32,099 nucleotides of DNA from UBA4615 sp044371545 (GCA_044371545.1 JBILTM010000034.1:1-32099); one strand, 5' to 3'; positions 16,101 through 22,969 are shown, counted from the stretch's first letter. The notes: a model not told the origin generated them from the letters alone. Numbers and translations are program-made.

Positions 16101-17408
16101 CAGGCCCTTGAGCAGGTCCTGGCGGGCCTTCCAGAGCGCGTACGACGGCAGCTGCCCGAAGATGCCCGGGAACCGCGTGTAGGCGGCCGTCATCAGCTGC
16201 GCGCGGGTGTGCGCGGAGATCGGCAGGCCGTGGTACGCCCGGCGCATCGCACCGAACGTGGTCCCGCTCGGCGATCGTCCGCCGAGCGCGGCCGACAGGG
16301 CGCGCGACAGGCCGCGAAGGGGAGCGGTCACGCGCCAGGAGGTCGAGGCGCGCGTGGCGTCGAGCGCCGATCGGGCCGCCTCGGCCTGGTGGCGCAGCGC
16401 CTCGAGCTGCCGCTGCGCGGCCTCGGCCTCCTCGGCCGCGCGTCGTCGGGCGTCGGCCAGCTCGGTCGCGACGGCACGGTGTTCGGTGGTGACCGAGTCC
16501 AGCTGCTGCTGCACCTGCGCGATGCGGGTCGCGGCCGCCTGCCGCTCGCCGAGGAGGACCTCGCGCTGGGCGCCCAGCGCGGCGTGCTCCGCGTGAAGCG
16601 TCTGGGCCCAGCGCGAGATCCGCTCGTGATCGGCGAACAGGTCCGACGCCGGATCGACGAACACCGACGGCGCCAGGGGCTCGACGGGCGCATCGCTGCA
16701 CAGGGCGATCAGGTAGACCGGGTCCGCGAGCCCGACCGTGCCGCGCTCGGTCCTGCCGGACGCATCCACGCTCCAGGCGCCGTAGCTCGCGGACGCGGCG
16801 GTGCCGTCGATCGGGTACACGAAGGAACCGCTGCCGATCCGCTGGCCCGACAGGCCGACGTGCCTGAAGTACCGGCGCAGCAGCGCCTCGAACTCGGCCC
16901 GGTCGAGCTCCTTGACGTGGTACTCGTTGCGCTCGGTCGCGCTCGCCGAATAGACCGGGCGGTCGGGCGAGGAGATCACGAGCCGTCCGCCCGGGCGCAG
17001 CACCCGGTGGATCTCGGCCAGCATCTCCTCGTGCCGGTCGTGGTGCTCGATCGTCTCGAACGAGACCACCACGTCGACGCTCGCGTCGGGCAGCGGGATC
17101 GCGTCGGCGCGCCCGGCGGCGAACCGCAGCCCGCGCAGGTCGCCGTAGGCGCGACGGGCGTGGTCGACGGCCTGCTCGGCGATGTCGACGCCGACGACGC
17201 TGCGGGCGGTCTTCGCGAGGATGGCGCTGCCATAGCCTTCACCGCACGCGATGTCCAGCACGTCGCGGTCGCGGACGATCTCCAGGCACAGCGCGTACCG
17301 GTGGAGGTGCTCGTGGCGGATCTGTCCGCCGAGCGACGGGATGAACCGCTCCCCGGTCCAGGGCAACGATTCGTCGGGCACGGCGACAGTCGGGTTCGGT
17401 GCGTTCAT
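13170..17408 (-). CDS. giant methyltransferase / coiled-coil / GT2 / GT4 / methyltransferase fusion
   Basis: This is one uninterrupted 1412-residue cytoplasmic-type polypeptide with five regions. (1) Methyltransferase, about 45-200: motif I VLDIACGEGYGS (50-61), FETIEHHD (117-124), RPGGRLVIS. (2) Ala/Glu/Gln-rich predicted coiled coil, about 255-355, ending in the linker STSWRVTAPLR (355-365). (3) GT2, about 470-690: VSIVIPVYGK, VVDDCSPDGS (504-513), LNNDTE (553-558), GEDSD (654-658). (4) GT4-like, about 735-1100: FVGGYQHAPNVDA and YGAGIKGK. (5) C-terminal methyltransferase with two CxxC pairs (C1171/C1174, C1205/C1208), FEHVPDP at 1299-1305, and no canonical GxGxG. Its ATG overlaps the upstream methyltransferase stop by ATGA. 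I infer chain extension plus end methylation, possibly with length measuring by the coiled coil; the precise activities are unknown. Confidence 0.85.
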   Translation of the reverse strand: MNAPNPTVAVPDESLPWTGERFIPSLGGQIRHEHLHRYALCLEIVRDRDVLDIACGEGYGSAILAKTARSVVGVDIAEQAVDHARRAYGDLRGLRFAAGRADAIPLPDASVDVVVSFETIEHHDRHEEMLAEIHRVLRPGGRLVISSPDRPVYSASATERNEYHVKELDRAEFEALLRRYFRHVGLSGQRIGSGSFVYPIDGTAASASYGAWSVDASGRTERGTVGLADPVYLIALCSDAPVEPLAPSVFVDPASDLFADHERISRWAQTLHAEHAALGAQREVLLGERQAAATRIAQVQQQLDSVTTEHRAVATELADARRRAAEEAEAAQRQLEALRHQAEAARSALDATRASTSWRVTAPLRGLSRALSAALGGRSPSGTTFGAMRRAYHGLPISAHTRAQLMTAAYTRFPGIFGQLPSYALWKARQDLLKGLAPRTGDASSNPAFDPAAAPDLSPPGMLPTSLEPQVSIVIPVYGKVDYTLRCLRSIERHPQSTRFEVIVVDDCSPDGSADRLEGIPGLGLVRNATNLGFIRSCNRGAELARGDYVLMLNNDTEVHPGWLDELVRTFETFPDAGLVGSKLVYPDGRLQESGGIIWRDGSGWNFGRLQDPAAPEYNYARDVDYCSGAAIIVPTPLWRRLGGFDEHYVPAYGEDSDLAFRVRAAGLRTMVQPASMVTHFEGISSGTDLASGVKSYQVVNAKKLKERWKERLAEHHPPGENVDAAKDAGVRLRALVLDHCTPTPDRDAGSITALNMMLLLRQAGVHVTFVPEDNFLYMPGYTVAMQRAGIEVLYAPHVTSVAAHLADHGARYDLVVIFRPLVARRHLDTVRARCPRARVVYHTSDLHFLRMEREASLGTDPKVAVQAASMREHELAVMRDADAVIVHSTAEQALLAEHLPPDRIHVFAWAIPIRGSRVGFAARQGIAFVGGYQHAPNVDAVRFFVAEVMPLLRARLPGVRFHAIGANAPEELRALAGPDVEITGFVEDLGGALDRIRVAVAPLRYGAGIKGKLASSMSLGIPSVATSIAVEGMELRGGEEVLVADDPAAIADAIVRLYQDRALWEHVSAAGLRFASDAYGPGRGRDTMRTILEAVGLRLPPPCAASGLVGPGTALDAAQAERLEPLGRCRSRRDYDALTATPEWTRGREIEAMLNAGHRDGAPYAVPGRCLACARHVPFLVDMLSGGRETPEGWIPNFRERLECPACRLNNRQRVIAALMRSRLDDRGEPADVYLMEAVTPVYHWATATFSAHRVRGSEYLSPTAPSGTVIAGIRHEDIQAMSFADGSLELIVSNDVFEHVPDPWQGLRECRRVLRRGGELLMSIPFDPQADESRPRAVLREGGIEHLAPPLYHGNPVSADGSLVFTDFGWDVIARLHDAGFDDAAVECFVAPRFGHLGDGQLVFRATVSA

Positions 17409-18142
17409 GAGGAAATGGGGCGCGGTGCGGACGGTGTCGCGTCCGGGGTCGACGCCTCGATCGCAAGCCCCGCGGGGAACTCGAGGCAGTGGAAGGTGCA
17501 CGTGGAGAAGCCGGCCTGCAGCACGATGGCCCACGCGTCGGCGCCGAATTCGGTCCTCACCATCAGGTCGTCGGAGACGTCGGCGGCATTGCCGTGCCAG
17601 CTCGGCGCGAGGCCCTCTCGGCTGCGGCCCAGCCGCTGCCAGACGATCGGCACCGTGAAGACGCAGCGCCCCCCGGGCGCGAGGATCCGACGGCACTCGC
17701 TCAGGGCGCGCGTCGGGTCGGGCACATGCTCGAGGGTGTCGGAGTGCACGACGACGTCCCAGGTTCCGTCCGCGAAGGCCAGCGCCATCAGGTCGACCTC
17801 CGGATAGGCGACCAGCCGGTGCCCGGGGAACCTCGCGAGCCACGGGGTGAGGGCGCCCGCGGGATTGATCTCGAGCAGCCGCAGCGAGGCCACGCCGGGC
17901 GCGCTCGCCGCGCGCTCGAGCGGGCCGTCCAGCCGCAGCGATCGCAGCAGCGCGTGGGCGAGCGCGAGCGAGCGCAGGTTGTTGCCGCACCGCGTGCAGC
18001 ACCGTCCCTGCTGCCGGTCGATGTAGTCGACCTCGTGGGGCGCGAGCGCCCAGGCGCTGATCAGCTCGGGCCACAGCACCCGCCGATCGACGTAGTCGCG
18101 ATGCCCGCAGACGGGGCAGGACGGGGCGATGCGCCCGTTCAC
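17405..18142 (-). CDS. zinc-ribbon SAM-dependent methyltransferase
   Basis: This is a 245-residue protein. Two CxxC pairs (C9/C12 and C49/C52) suggest an N-terminal zinc ribbon. It is followed by a degenerate SAM domain with LRLLEINPAGALTPWL, SDTLEHVPDP at about residues 134-143, and ECRRILAPGGRCVFTVP. It resembles the C-terminal domain of the adjacent giant protein in order and wording: CxxC pairs, an NN-R-x region, EHVPDP, ECRR-L, a GG turn. This suggests duplication. GTG at 18142 overlaps the wzt stop as GTGA, and its own stop overlaps the giant gene by ATGA, so translation is probably coupled. Substrate is unknown; methylation of the exported glycan is inferred. Confidence 0.8.
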   Translation of the reverse strand: MNGRIAPSCPVCGHRDYVDRRVLWPELISAWALAPHEVDYIDRQQGRCCTRCGNNLRSLALAHALLRSLRLDGPLERAASAPGVASLRLLEINPAGALTPWLARFPGHRLVAYPEVDLMALAFADGTWDVVVHSDTLEHVPDPTRALSECRRILAPGGRCVFTVPIVWQRLGRSREGLAPSWHGNAADVSDDLMVRTEFGADAWAIVLQAGFSTCTFHCLEFPAGLAIEASTPDATPSAPRPISS

Positions 18143-19605
18143 GCGGCCTCCAGCGTGATGCGCCGCATCGGCACGCCGACGAGCCCGAAGACCGTCGCGC
18201 TCGCATGCGCCCGGACGATCAGCGCCTCGTGGATCCAGTGGTGCTGGACGTGCGCCTCCTGCGTGCCGTCGGCCAGCGCGATCGACAGGCTGTAGTCGCC
18301 GACCGGCAGCACCGGCATGCGGAACTCGAACGTCGCGACGATCGAGCCGCCCTCGGGGACGCGCGGCGCGTCGTCACGGTACGACAGGTAGGTGTTGTCG
18401 CCGAAGATCGTCTGCCCGAGACGGTCCTTGAACAGGAAGCCCACGATCGGGCTGTCGATCGGCTCGCGCGCGTCGCAGCGGATCTCGAGCCGCACGATCT
18501 CGCCGCCGACGACCCAGGCGAGCGGCTGGCCGTGCTCGTCGGTCAGGCGCGCCGAGGCGATCATCGCCTGGCGCGTGCCGAAACCGCGGGCGTCCGGCTG
18601 GAAGCGGAAGACCTCGATGTCGTTGCGCAGCGTGGAGCGATCGATCAGGTCCGCGCGGACGTCGCGCTCGGACGGGGCGGCCGGGCCGGCGTCGGCGATC
18701 CGGTGGACGCCGGCGTCGTTGGCGGCCCCGGCCGTCACCGTGCCGCCGGGGGTCGTCTCGGCCGCCTGCGTTCCGGTCTCCGGGGACGCGGGGGCGTCGG
18801 GCTCGACCGGGTTCGATGCGCCGGCCGCGTGCTCGCCGCGGATCTCGTCGTAGAGCGACGCCAGGTAGTGCTCGGTCACCCGCTTGGGCGCGCCGCTCAT
18901 CGTGAGCCGGCCGCGCTCGAGCAGGATCGCCCGGCTGCACAGGTTCAGGACGGCGCCGACGTCGTGGCTGACGAACAGCAGCGTGCCGCGCTCCATGAAG
19001 CCGCGAAGGAAGCGCATGCACTTCTGGACGAAGTACGCGTCGCCGACCGACAGCGCCTCGTCGACCACCAGGATGTCCGCGTCCACGTGGGCGACGACCG
19101 CGAAGGCGAGGCGCACGTACATGCCGCTCGAATACGTCTTCACCGGCTGTTCGATGAAGTCCCCGATGTCGGCGAACGCGGCGATCGCGTCGAACCGGGC
19201 GTCGACCTGCTCGCGGCTCAGGCCGAGCACCTGCCCGTTCATGTAGACGTTCTCGCGACCCGAGAACTCGGGATTGAAGCCGGCACCCAGCTCGAGGAGC
19301 GCCGCCACGCGTCCCGCGATGCTGACCTCGCCGAGCGTGGGCGGCAGCGTGCCGCACAGCAGCTGGAGCAGCGTCGACTTGCCCGACCCGTTGCGGCCGA
19401 CGATGCCGAAGGTCTCGCCCCGCCGGACCTCGAAGTCGACGTCGCGCAGCGCCCAGAACTCGCGGTAGTACTGCTTCGGCGCGAAGCCGAGCGCGCGGCG
19501 GGCCCGCGGCATCACGAACTGCTTGAGCCGGTCCCGGGGGCTGTCGTAGATCGAATAGCACTTGCCCAGGCCGCTGGCGCGGATGACGACCTCGCTAGAT
19601 GACAT
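18139..19605 (-). CDS. wzt: polysaccharide ABC transporter ATP-binding protein with carbohydrate-binding C-terminal domain
   Basis: This is a 488-residue Wzt. The ATPase domain occupies about residues 1-255: Walker A GRNGSGKST (70-78), signature YSSGM (158-162), Walker B ILVVDE (178-183), and H-loop SHD (213-215). A Pro/Ala/Thr-rich linker runs about 258-312. The C-terminal domain (about 330-488) matches the Wzt_C type, with GFLFKDRLGQTIFGDNTY at about 389-406. Family knowledge: long Wzt proteins such as those of E. coli O8/O9a bind the modified non-reducing end of a finished O-chain, making export depend on capping. That fits the methyltransferases encoded directly downstream. The ATG at 19605 overlaps the wzm stop by 11 bases. 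Confidence 0.95.
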   Translation of the reverse strand: MSSSEVVIRASGLGKCYSIYDSPRDRLKQFVMPRARRALGFAPKQYYREFWALRDVDFEVRRGETFGIVGRNGSGKSTLLQLLCGTLPPTLGEVSIAGRVAALLELGAGFNPEFSGRENVYMNGQVLGLSREQVDARFDAIAAFADIGDFIEQPVKTYSSGMYVRLAFAVVAHVDADILVVDEALSVGDAYFVQKCMRFLRGFMERGTLLFVSHDVGAVLNLCSRAILLERGRLTMSGAPKRVTEHYLASLYDEIRGEHAAGASNPVEPDAPASPETGTQAAETTPGGTVTAGAANDAGVHRIADAGPAAPSERDVRADLIDRSTLRNDIEVFRFQPDARGFGTRQAMIASARLTDEHGQPLAWVVGGEIVRLEIRCDAREPIDSPIVGFLFKDRLGQTIFGDNTYLSYRDDAPRVPEGGSIVATFEFRMPVLPVGDYSLSIALADGTQEAHVQHHWIHEALIVRAHASATVFGLVGVPMRRITLEAA

Positions 19606-20509
19606 CGGCGAAGCCCTTGCGCGTGCGCTGGAACCACCAGAACCCCACCGACGCCACCGCGGCGGCGACCACCGCGTACAGCGCGAGGCCCGCCCAGTCG
19701 GGCATCCTGCCCCAGATCAGGACCTTGCGGCTCTCCTCCATGATCAGCGTCAGCGGGTTCACGTGGATGAACCCGCGGAACGACTCGGGGACGGCCTCGA
19801 TCGGGTAGAACATCGGGGACAGGAACAGCATCACCGTCGTGACGATGCCGACGGCGTGGCCGATGTCGCGGACGTAGACCCCGAGGGAGGCGAGGATCCA
19901 GCCCAGCCCCAGCGTCAGCAGCACCAGGGGCAGCAGCACGAGCGGCAGCAGCAGCACCGTCGGCATCAGGGTGCCCTTGAGCAGCAGCAGCGCCGCCAGC
20001 AGCACCGTCAGGCCGATGCCGGTGTGGGCGAGCGCGCTCAGCAGGCTCACCGGCACGAGGATCTCGAGCGGGAAGACGACCCGCCGCACGTAGCTCGAAT
20101 TGCCGAGGATCAGCCCGGGCGCGCGGTTGATCACCTCCGCAAACAGCCCGTGGACGATCATCCCGACGAACAGGATCAGCGCGAAGTCGGTGCGCGTCTC
20201 GTTCGGGTCCGCCCCCCAGCGGGCGCGGAAGATGACGCTGAACACCACCGTGTACACCACCAGCATCAGCAGCGGGTGGAAGAACGACCATGCGAGCCCG
20301 AGGATCGAGCCCTTGTAGCGCCCCACGGCCTCGCGCTGCGCCATCTGGCCGATCAGTCCGGCGTGCTGCCCGAGCGAGCGGAGCATCGCCCCCGGCGTGG
20401 CCGGCAGGCGGGCGTGCGGGTTCAGCATCGCGGGCGGCCGGGCGCGACCCGGTGCGGCACCGCGGACGCCCGGCTGGCGCGGGTCGGATTCCAATACATA
20501 ACCTGTCAT
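19595..20509 (-). CDS. wzm: polysaccharide ABC transporter permease
   Basis: This is a 304-residue ABC-2 type permease of the Wzm/TagG family, about six membrane spans in the inner membrane. It forms the channel for undecaprenyl-PP-linked glycan with Wzt. REAVGRYKGSILGLAWSFF at about residues 59-77 is the family's cytoplasmic entry region, and NPLTLIMEESRKVL precedes the last span. It is the first gene of the long minus-strand operon. ATG at 20509 has GGAAGG 5 bases upstream. An in-frame ATG at 20428 would remove a Pro/Arg-rich 27-residue extension and would be required if the TATAAT overlapping 20509 is the promoter. The TAG stop lies 11 bases into wzt. Confidence 0.95.
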   Translation of the reverse strand: MTGYVLESDPRQPGVRGAAPGRARPPAMLNPHARLPATPGAMLRSLGQHAGLIGQMAQREAVGRYKGSILGLAWSFFHPLLMLVVYTVVFSVIFRARWGADPNETRTDFALILFVGMIVHGLFAEVINRAPGLILGNSSYVRRVVFPLEILVPVSLLSALAHTGIGLTVLLAALLLLKGTLMPTVLLLPLVLLPLVLLTLGLGWILASLGVYVRDIGHAVGIVTTVMLFLSPMFYPIEAVPESFRGFIHVNPLTLIMEESRKVLIWGRMPDWAGLALYAVVAAAVASVGFWWFQRTRKGFADVI

Positions 20510-20517
20510 TATAACCT
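20498..20517 (-). promoter_or_regulatory. AT-rich head of the glycan export operon: TATAAT box and AGGTTAT direct repeat
   Basis: This is the most AT-rich patch I noticed. On the minus strand it has a perfect TATAAT (plus-strand 20508-20513) overlapping the wzm ATG. It also has two copies of AGGTTAT (plus-strand ATAACCT at 20498-20504 and 20511-20517), 13 bases apart. A Shine-Dalgarno GGAAGG overlaps the upstream repeat. It could be promoter plus operator, or a translation-initiation region kept AT-rich. No good -35 was seen. Confidence 0.35.
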
Positions 20518-20618
20518 TCCCGCTCGGACGACCGACTTGACCGGACGGGCCACTCGCCGCCCCGCCCGCTCGTGCCCGAGGCCCGTGCCGCGGCGGTGCC
20601 CCACGGGGAGCGATCCGC

Positions 20619-20624
20619 TACCAT
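20619..20624 (+). promoter_or_regulatory. candidate -10 hexamer (TACCAT) for algC
   Basis: GCTACCAT here also occurs on the minus strand upstream of the TylF-like gene (box at 22964-22969). With a start site near 20631 the algC leader would be about 40 bases and would include the GGGGGCGCCCCC palindrome. No strong -35 was found. Confidence 0.3.
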
Positions 20625-20656
20625 CCGGCGTTCGCCTCCGTCGCGGGGGCGCCCCC

Positions 20657-20661
20657 AAGGA
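20657..20661 (+). promoter_or_regulatory. algC ribosome binding site (AAGGA)
   Basis: AAGGA lies 8 bases before the ATG at 20670 and immediately after the 12-base palindrome at 20645-20656. A hairpin there could affect ribosome access. Confidence 0.5.
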
Positions 20662-20669
20662 TCGCGCCG

Positions 20670-22082
20670 ATGTCCCCGAACACGCTCTCCGCATCGATCT
20701 TCAAGGCCTACGACATCCGCGGGATCGTCGACGGCGACCCCGCCCGGGTCACGCTGACCGACGAGGCGGTGCGCTCGATCGGCGCCGCGCTCGCCGTGCG
20801 GGCCCGCGAGGCGGGGATCGCGGCGATCGTGGTCGGCCGCGACGGGCGGCTGTCCGGGCCGCGGCTGATCGCGGCGCTGACCGACGGCATCACCTCGGCG
20901 GGCGTCGACGCGATCGACGTCGGCATGGTACCCACGCCGGTCGTCTACTACGCGACCGCGCTGACCGGCACCGGCTCGGGCGTCGCGGTCACCGGCAGCC
21001 ACAACCCGCCCGAATACAACGGCCTGAAGATGATGCTCGGCGGCGCGACGCTGCACGGCGACTCGATCCGCGCGCTGTACGACGCGATCGTCGCGCCAGG
21101 CTTCGCGCAGCGCGCGGCGGCGGCCACGCGCGGCAAGGTCGTCAGCCGCCCGGTGTCCGACGAGTACCTCGCCCGGATCCTCGGCGACGTGAAGCTCGCG
21201 CGGCCGATGAAGATCGCGATCGATTGCGGCAACGGCGTCGCGGGCGCGCTCGCGCCGACGCTCTACCGCTCGCTCGGCTGCGAGGTCGTGGAGCTGTTCA
21301 CCGAGGTCGACGGCACCTTCCCGAACCACCACCCGGACCCGGCGCACCCCGAGAACCTCGAGGACCTGGTCCGCTGCCTGCGCGAGACCGACTGCGAGAT
21401 CGGGCTTGCCTTCGATGGCGACGGCGACCGGCTCGGCGTCGTGACCAAGCGCGGCGAGATCATCTGGCCGGACCGCCAGCTGATGCTCTACGCGCAGGAC
21501 GTGCTCGCGCACCGCCCGGGCGGCCAGATCATCTACGACGTCAAGTGCACGCGGAACCTCGCGCCGTGGATCCGCAAGCACGGCGGCGAGCCGCTGATGT
21601 GGCGCACCGGCCACTCGCTGATCAAGGCGAAGCTCAAGGAGACCGGCGCGCCGCTCGCCGGCGAGATGAGCGGCCACGTGTTCTTCAACGACCGCTGGTA
21701 CGGCTTCGACGACGGCCTGTACACCGGCGCGCGACTGCTCGAGATCCTCGCGCGCACCGCGGACCCGAGCGCGGTGCTCGAGGCGCTGCCGGACGCGTCG
21801 GCGACGCCCGAGATCCAGATCCGCACCGCCGAGGGCGAGAACTTCCGGCTGGTCGAGGCGCTGCAGAAGACCGCGAAGTTCGAGGGCGCGACCGAGGTCA
21901 TCACGATCGACGGCGTGCGCGTCGAGTACCCCGACGGCTTCGGGCTCGCGAGGGCGTCGAACACCACGCCGGTGGTCGTCACGCGCTTCGAGGCCGACTC
22001 GCCCGAGGCGCTCGCGCGGATCCAGGCGGCATTCCGCTCCGCGATCAGGGCGGTCGCGCCGCAGGCGACGATCCCGTTCTGA
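20670..22082 (+). CDS. algC: phosphomannomutase/phosphoglucomutase
   Basis: This is a 470-residue alpha-D-phosphohexomutase of the AlgC/ManB type, interconverting hexose 6- and 1-phosphates to feed GDP-mannose and UDP-/dTDP-glucose derived sugars. FKAYDIRG opens the protein. The phosphoserine loop TGSHNPPEYNG has S110, the metal site is DGDGDR (249-254), the sugar-recognition loop is GEMSGH (331-336), and a C-terminal phosphate-binding region (RASNTTPVVVTRFE) completes the four domains. The length matches P. aeruginosa AlgC (463). The ATG at 20670 follows AAGGA. It is divergent from the glycan export operon and converges on the TylF-like gene, so it probably supplies precursors such as glucose 1-phosphate for dTDP-rhamnose. 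Confidence 0.94.
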   Translation: MSPNTLSASIFKAYDIRGIVDGDPARVTLTDEAVRSIGAALAVRAREAGIAAIVVGRDGRLSGPRLIAALTDGITSAGVDAIDVGMVPTPVVYYATALTGTGSGVAVTGSHNPPEYNGLKMMLGGATLHGDSIRALYDAIVAPGFAQRAAAATRGKVVSRPVSDEYLARILGDVKLARPMKIAIDCGNGVAGALAPTLYRSLGCEVVELFTEVDGTFPNHHPDPAHPENLEDLVRCLRETDCEIGLAFDGDGDRLGVVTKRGEIIWPDRQLMLYAQDVLAHRPGGQIIYDVKCTRNLAPWIRKHGGEPLMWRTGHSLIKAKLKETGAPLAGEMSGHVFFNDRWYGFDDGLYTGARLLEILARTADPSAVLEALPDASATPEIQIRTAEGENFRLVEALQKTAKFEGATEVITIDGVRVEYPDGFGLARASNTTPVVVTRFEADSPEALARIQAAFRSAIRAVAPQATIPF

Positions 22083-22151
22083 CGGGGGCTAGCGCCCGGC
22101 GCGCAGCCGTTCCGGCGCCGCGCGTGCCTTCTGGCCCAGGCCCGGCGTGCC

Positions 22152-22889
22152 TTACGCGCGGAACACGTAGTGCGGCCAGATCTGCTCCGAATGCAGGCCG
22201 TCGCCCCGGATCAGCGTTTCCTCCACCACCTCGGTCGCGCCGATGCAGCTCGAGACCGTGGCGTCGTCGAACACGAGGTAGCCGCCCTGGACCATGTGCG
22301 GCCGCACGCCCAGGTACGCATAACGCACCGCCGGGGCGATGTCGCAGTCGATGTGCGCGAGCGCGATCCGGCCCGCCCTGGCCATGACCCCGGCATTGGT
22401 GTCCTCGAAGCGGCCCTTGACCAGCTCGAGGTTGTCCAGGCCGAGCTCGGCGACCCGGCGCCGCAGCGAGTCCAGGTCCGCGTCGGAGAAATCGCCCGCG
22501 TTGTGCGCGTCGACCGACTTGTCGGTCTCGGGCATCCCCTCGAAGGTGTCCATCGCGTAGACGCGGACCCCGGGGTAGAGCTGCCGCGCGACGTAGGCCA
22601 TGAAGATCGCGCTGCCGCCGCGGTAGCTGCCGTACTCGACGACGTGTCCGGTCGGGATCCGGCTCAAGAAGAACCGCATGATCAGGTAGATGTTCATGCG
22701 GTTGGTTTCGCTCATGATCGTGCGGTCCGCTGCGACCGCGTACGCATCGCGATAGAGCGGGTCGGCGAGGATCTTCTGCGCCAGGTCGGCGAACTGGAGC
22801 CCCCAGCCGCGCTGGTAGCCCTCGTAGACGTTGCGACCGCGCCGGGCGCCCGTCGACAGTCCTGGCAGATCGGGAAGGTACGATTCCAT
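22152..22889 (-). CDS. TylF/MycF-family O-methyltransferase
   Basis: This is a 245-residue SAM- and metal-dependent O-methyltransferase related to macrocin O-methyltransferase TylF. VVEYGSYRGGSA (about residues 83-94) is the SAM-binding loop, YAMDTFEGMPETD (111-123) is the family hallmark, and AHIDCDIAPAV (178-188) with YLVFDDAT (204-211) supplies the metal-binding aspartates. Family members methylate sugar hydroxyls of antibiotics and of bacterial glycans. It stands alone between algC and waaA, outside the main operon, but its substrate is plausibly the same glycan. ATG at 22889 has AAAGG 3 bases upstream, slightly close. A GCTACCAT promoter candidate lies about 75 bases upstream. Confidence 0.88.
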   Translation of the reverse strand: MESYLPDLPGLSTGARRGRNVYEGYQRGWGLQFADLAQKILADPLYRDAYAVAADRTIMSETNRMNIYLIMRFFLSRIPTGHVVEYGSYRGGSAIFMAYVARQLYPGVRVYAMDTFEGMPETDKSVDAHNAGDFSDADLDSLRRRVAELGLDNLELVKGRFEDTNAGVMARAGRIALAHIDCDIAPAVRYAYLGVRPHMVQGGYLVFDDATVSSCIGATEVVEETLIRGDGLHSEQIWPHYVFRA

Positions 22890-22963
22890 GAGCCTTTGAG
22901 CGCGGAGTGGGCCGGCGGCCGCATCGTTCCGGTGGGCGGGTCAGGGCCCGCTGCGGCCATGTC

Positions 22964-22969
22964 ATGGTA
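22964..22969 (-). promoter_or_regulatory. candidate -10 hexamer (TACCAT) for the TylF-like gene
   Basis: On the minus strand GCTACCAT lies in the divergent gap before waaA and predicts a leader of about 70 bases. The same eight bases occur before algC. No clear -35 was found. Confidence 0.25.

Larger units (their letters stand above)
20510..20669. other. divergent intergenic region between wzm and algC
   Basis: This 160-base gap is among the longest non-coding stretches and must carry start signals for both the export operon and algC. Seen in it: the AT-rich wzm leader at the left, TTGACC (20537-20542, plus), a TACCAT -10 candidate at 20619-20624, and a 12-base perfect palindrome GGGGGCGCCCCC at 20645-20656, directly before the algC ribosome-binding site. 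Confidence 0.6.

Noticed and set aside
16207..17807. Plus-strand open frames opposite the giant glycosyltransferase
   Set aside because: No recognisable domains and a composition typical of antisense frames in high-GC genes.
17405..18206. Upstream extension of the giant frame beyond 17408
   Set aside because: The extension is a shadow of the zinc-ribbon methyltransferase gene; the ATG at 17408 overlaps that gene's stop in a normal ATGA junction and begins a recognisable methyltransferase.
19680..20040. CAG/AGC-rich short repeats in wzm
   Set aside because: They encode Leu runs in membrane helices; no uniform repeat unit or array structure.
22083..22151. Possible terminator hairpin between algC and the TylF-like gene
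   Set aside because: Only imperfect GC pairing with a G-T wobble and a long loop; no T-run.
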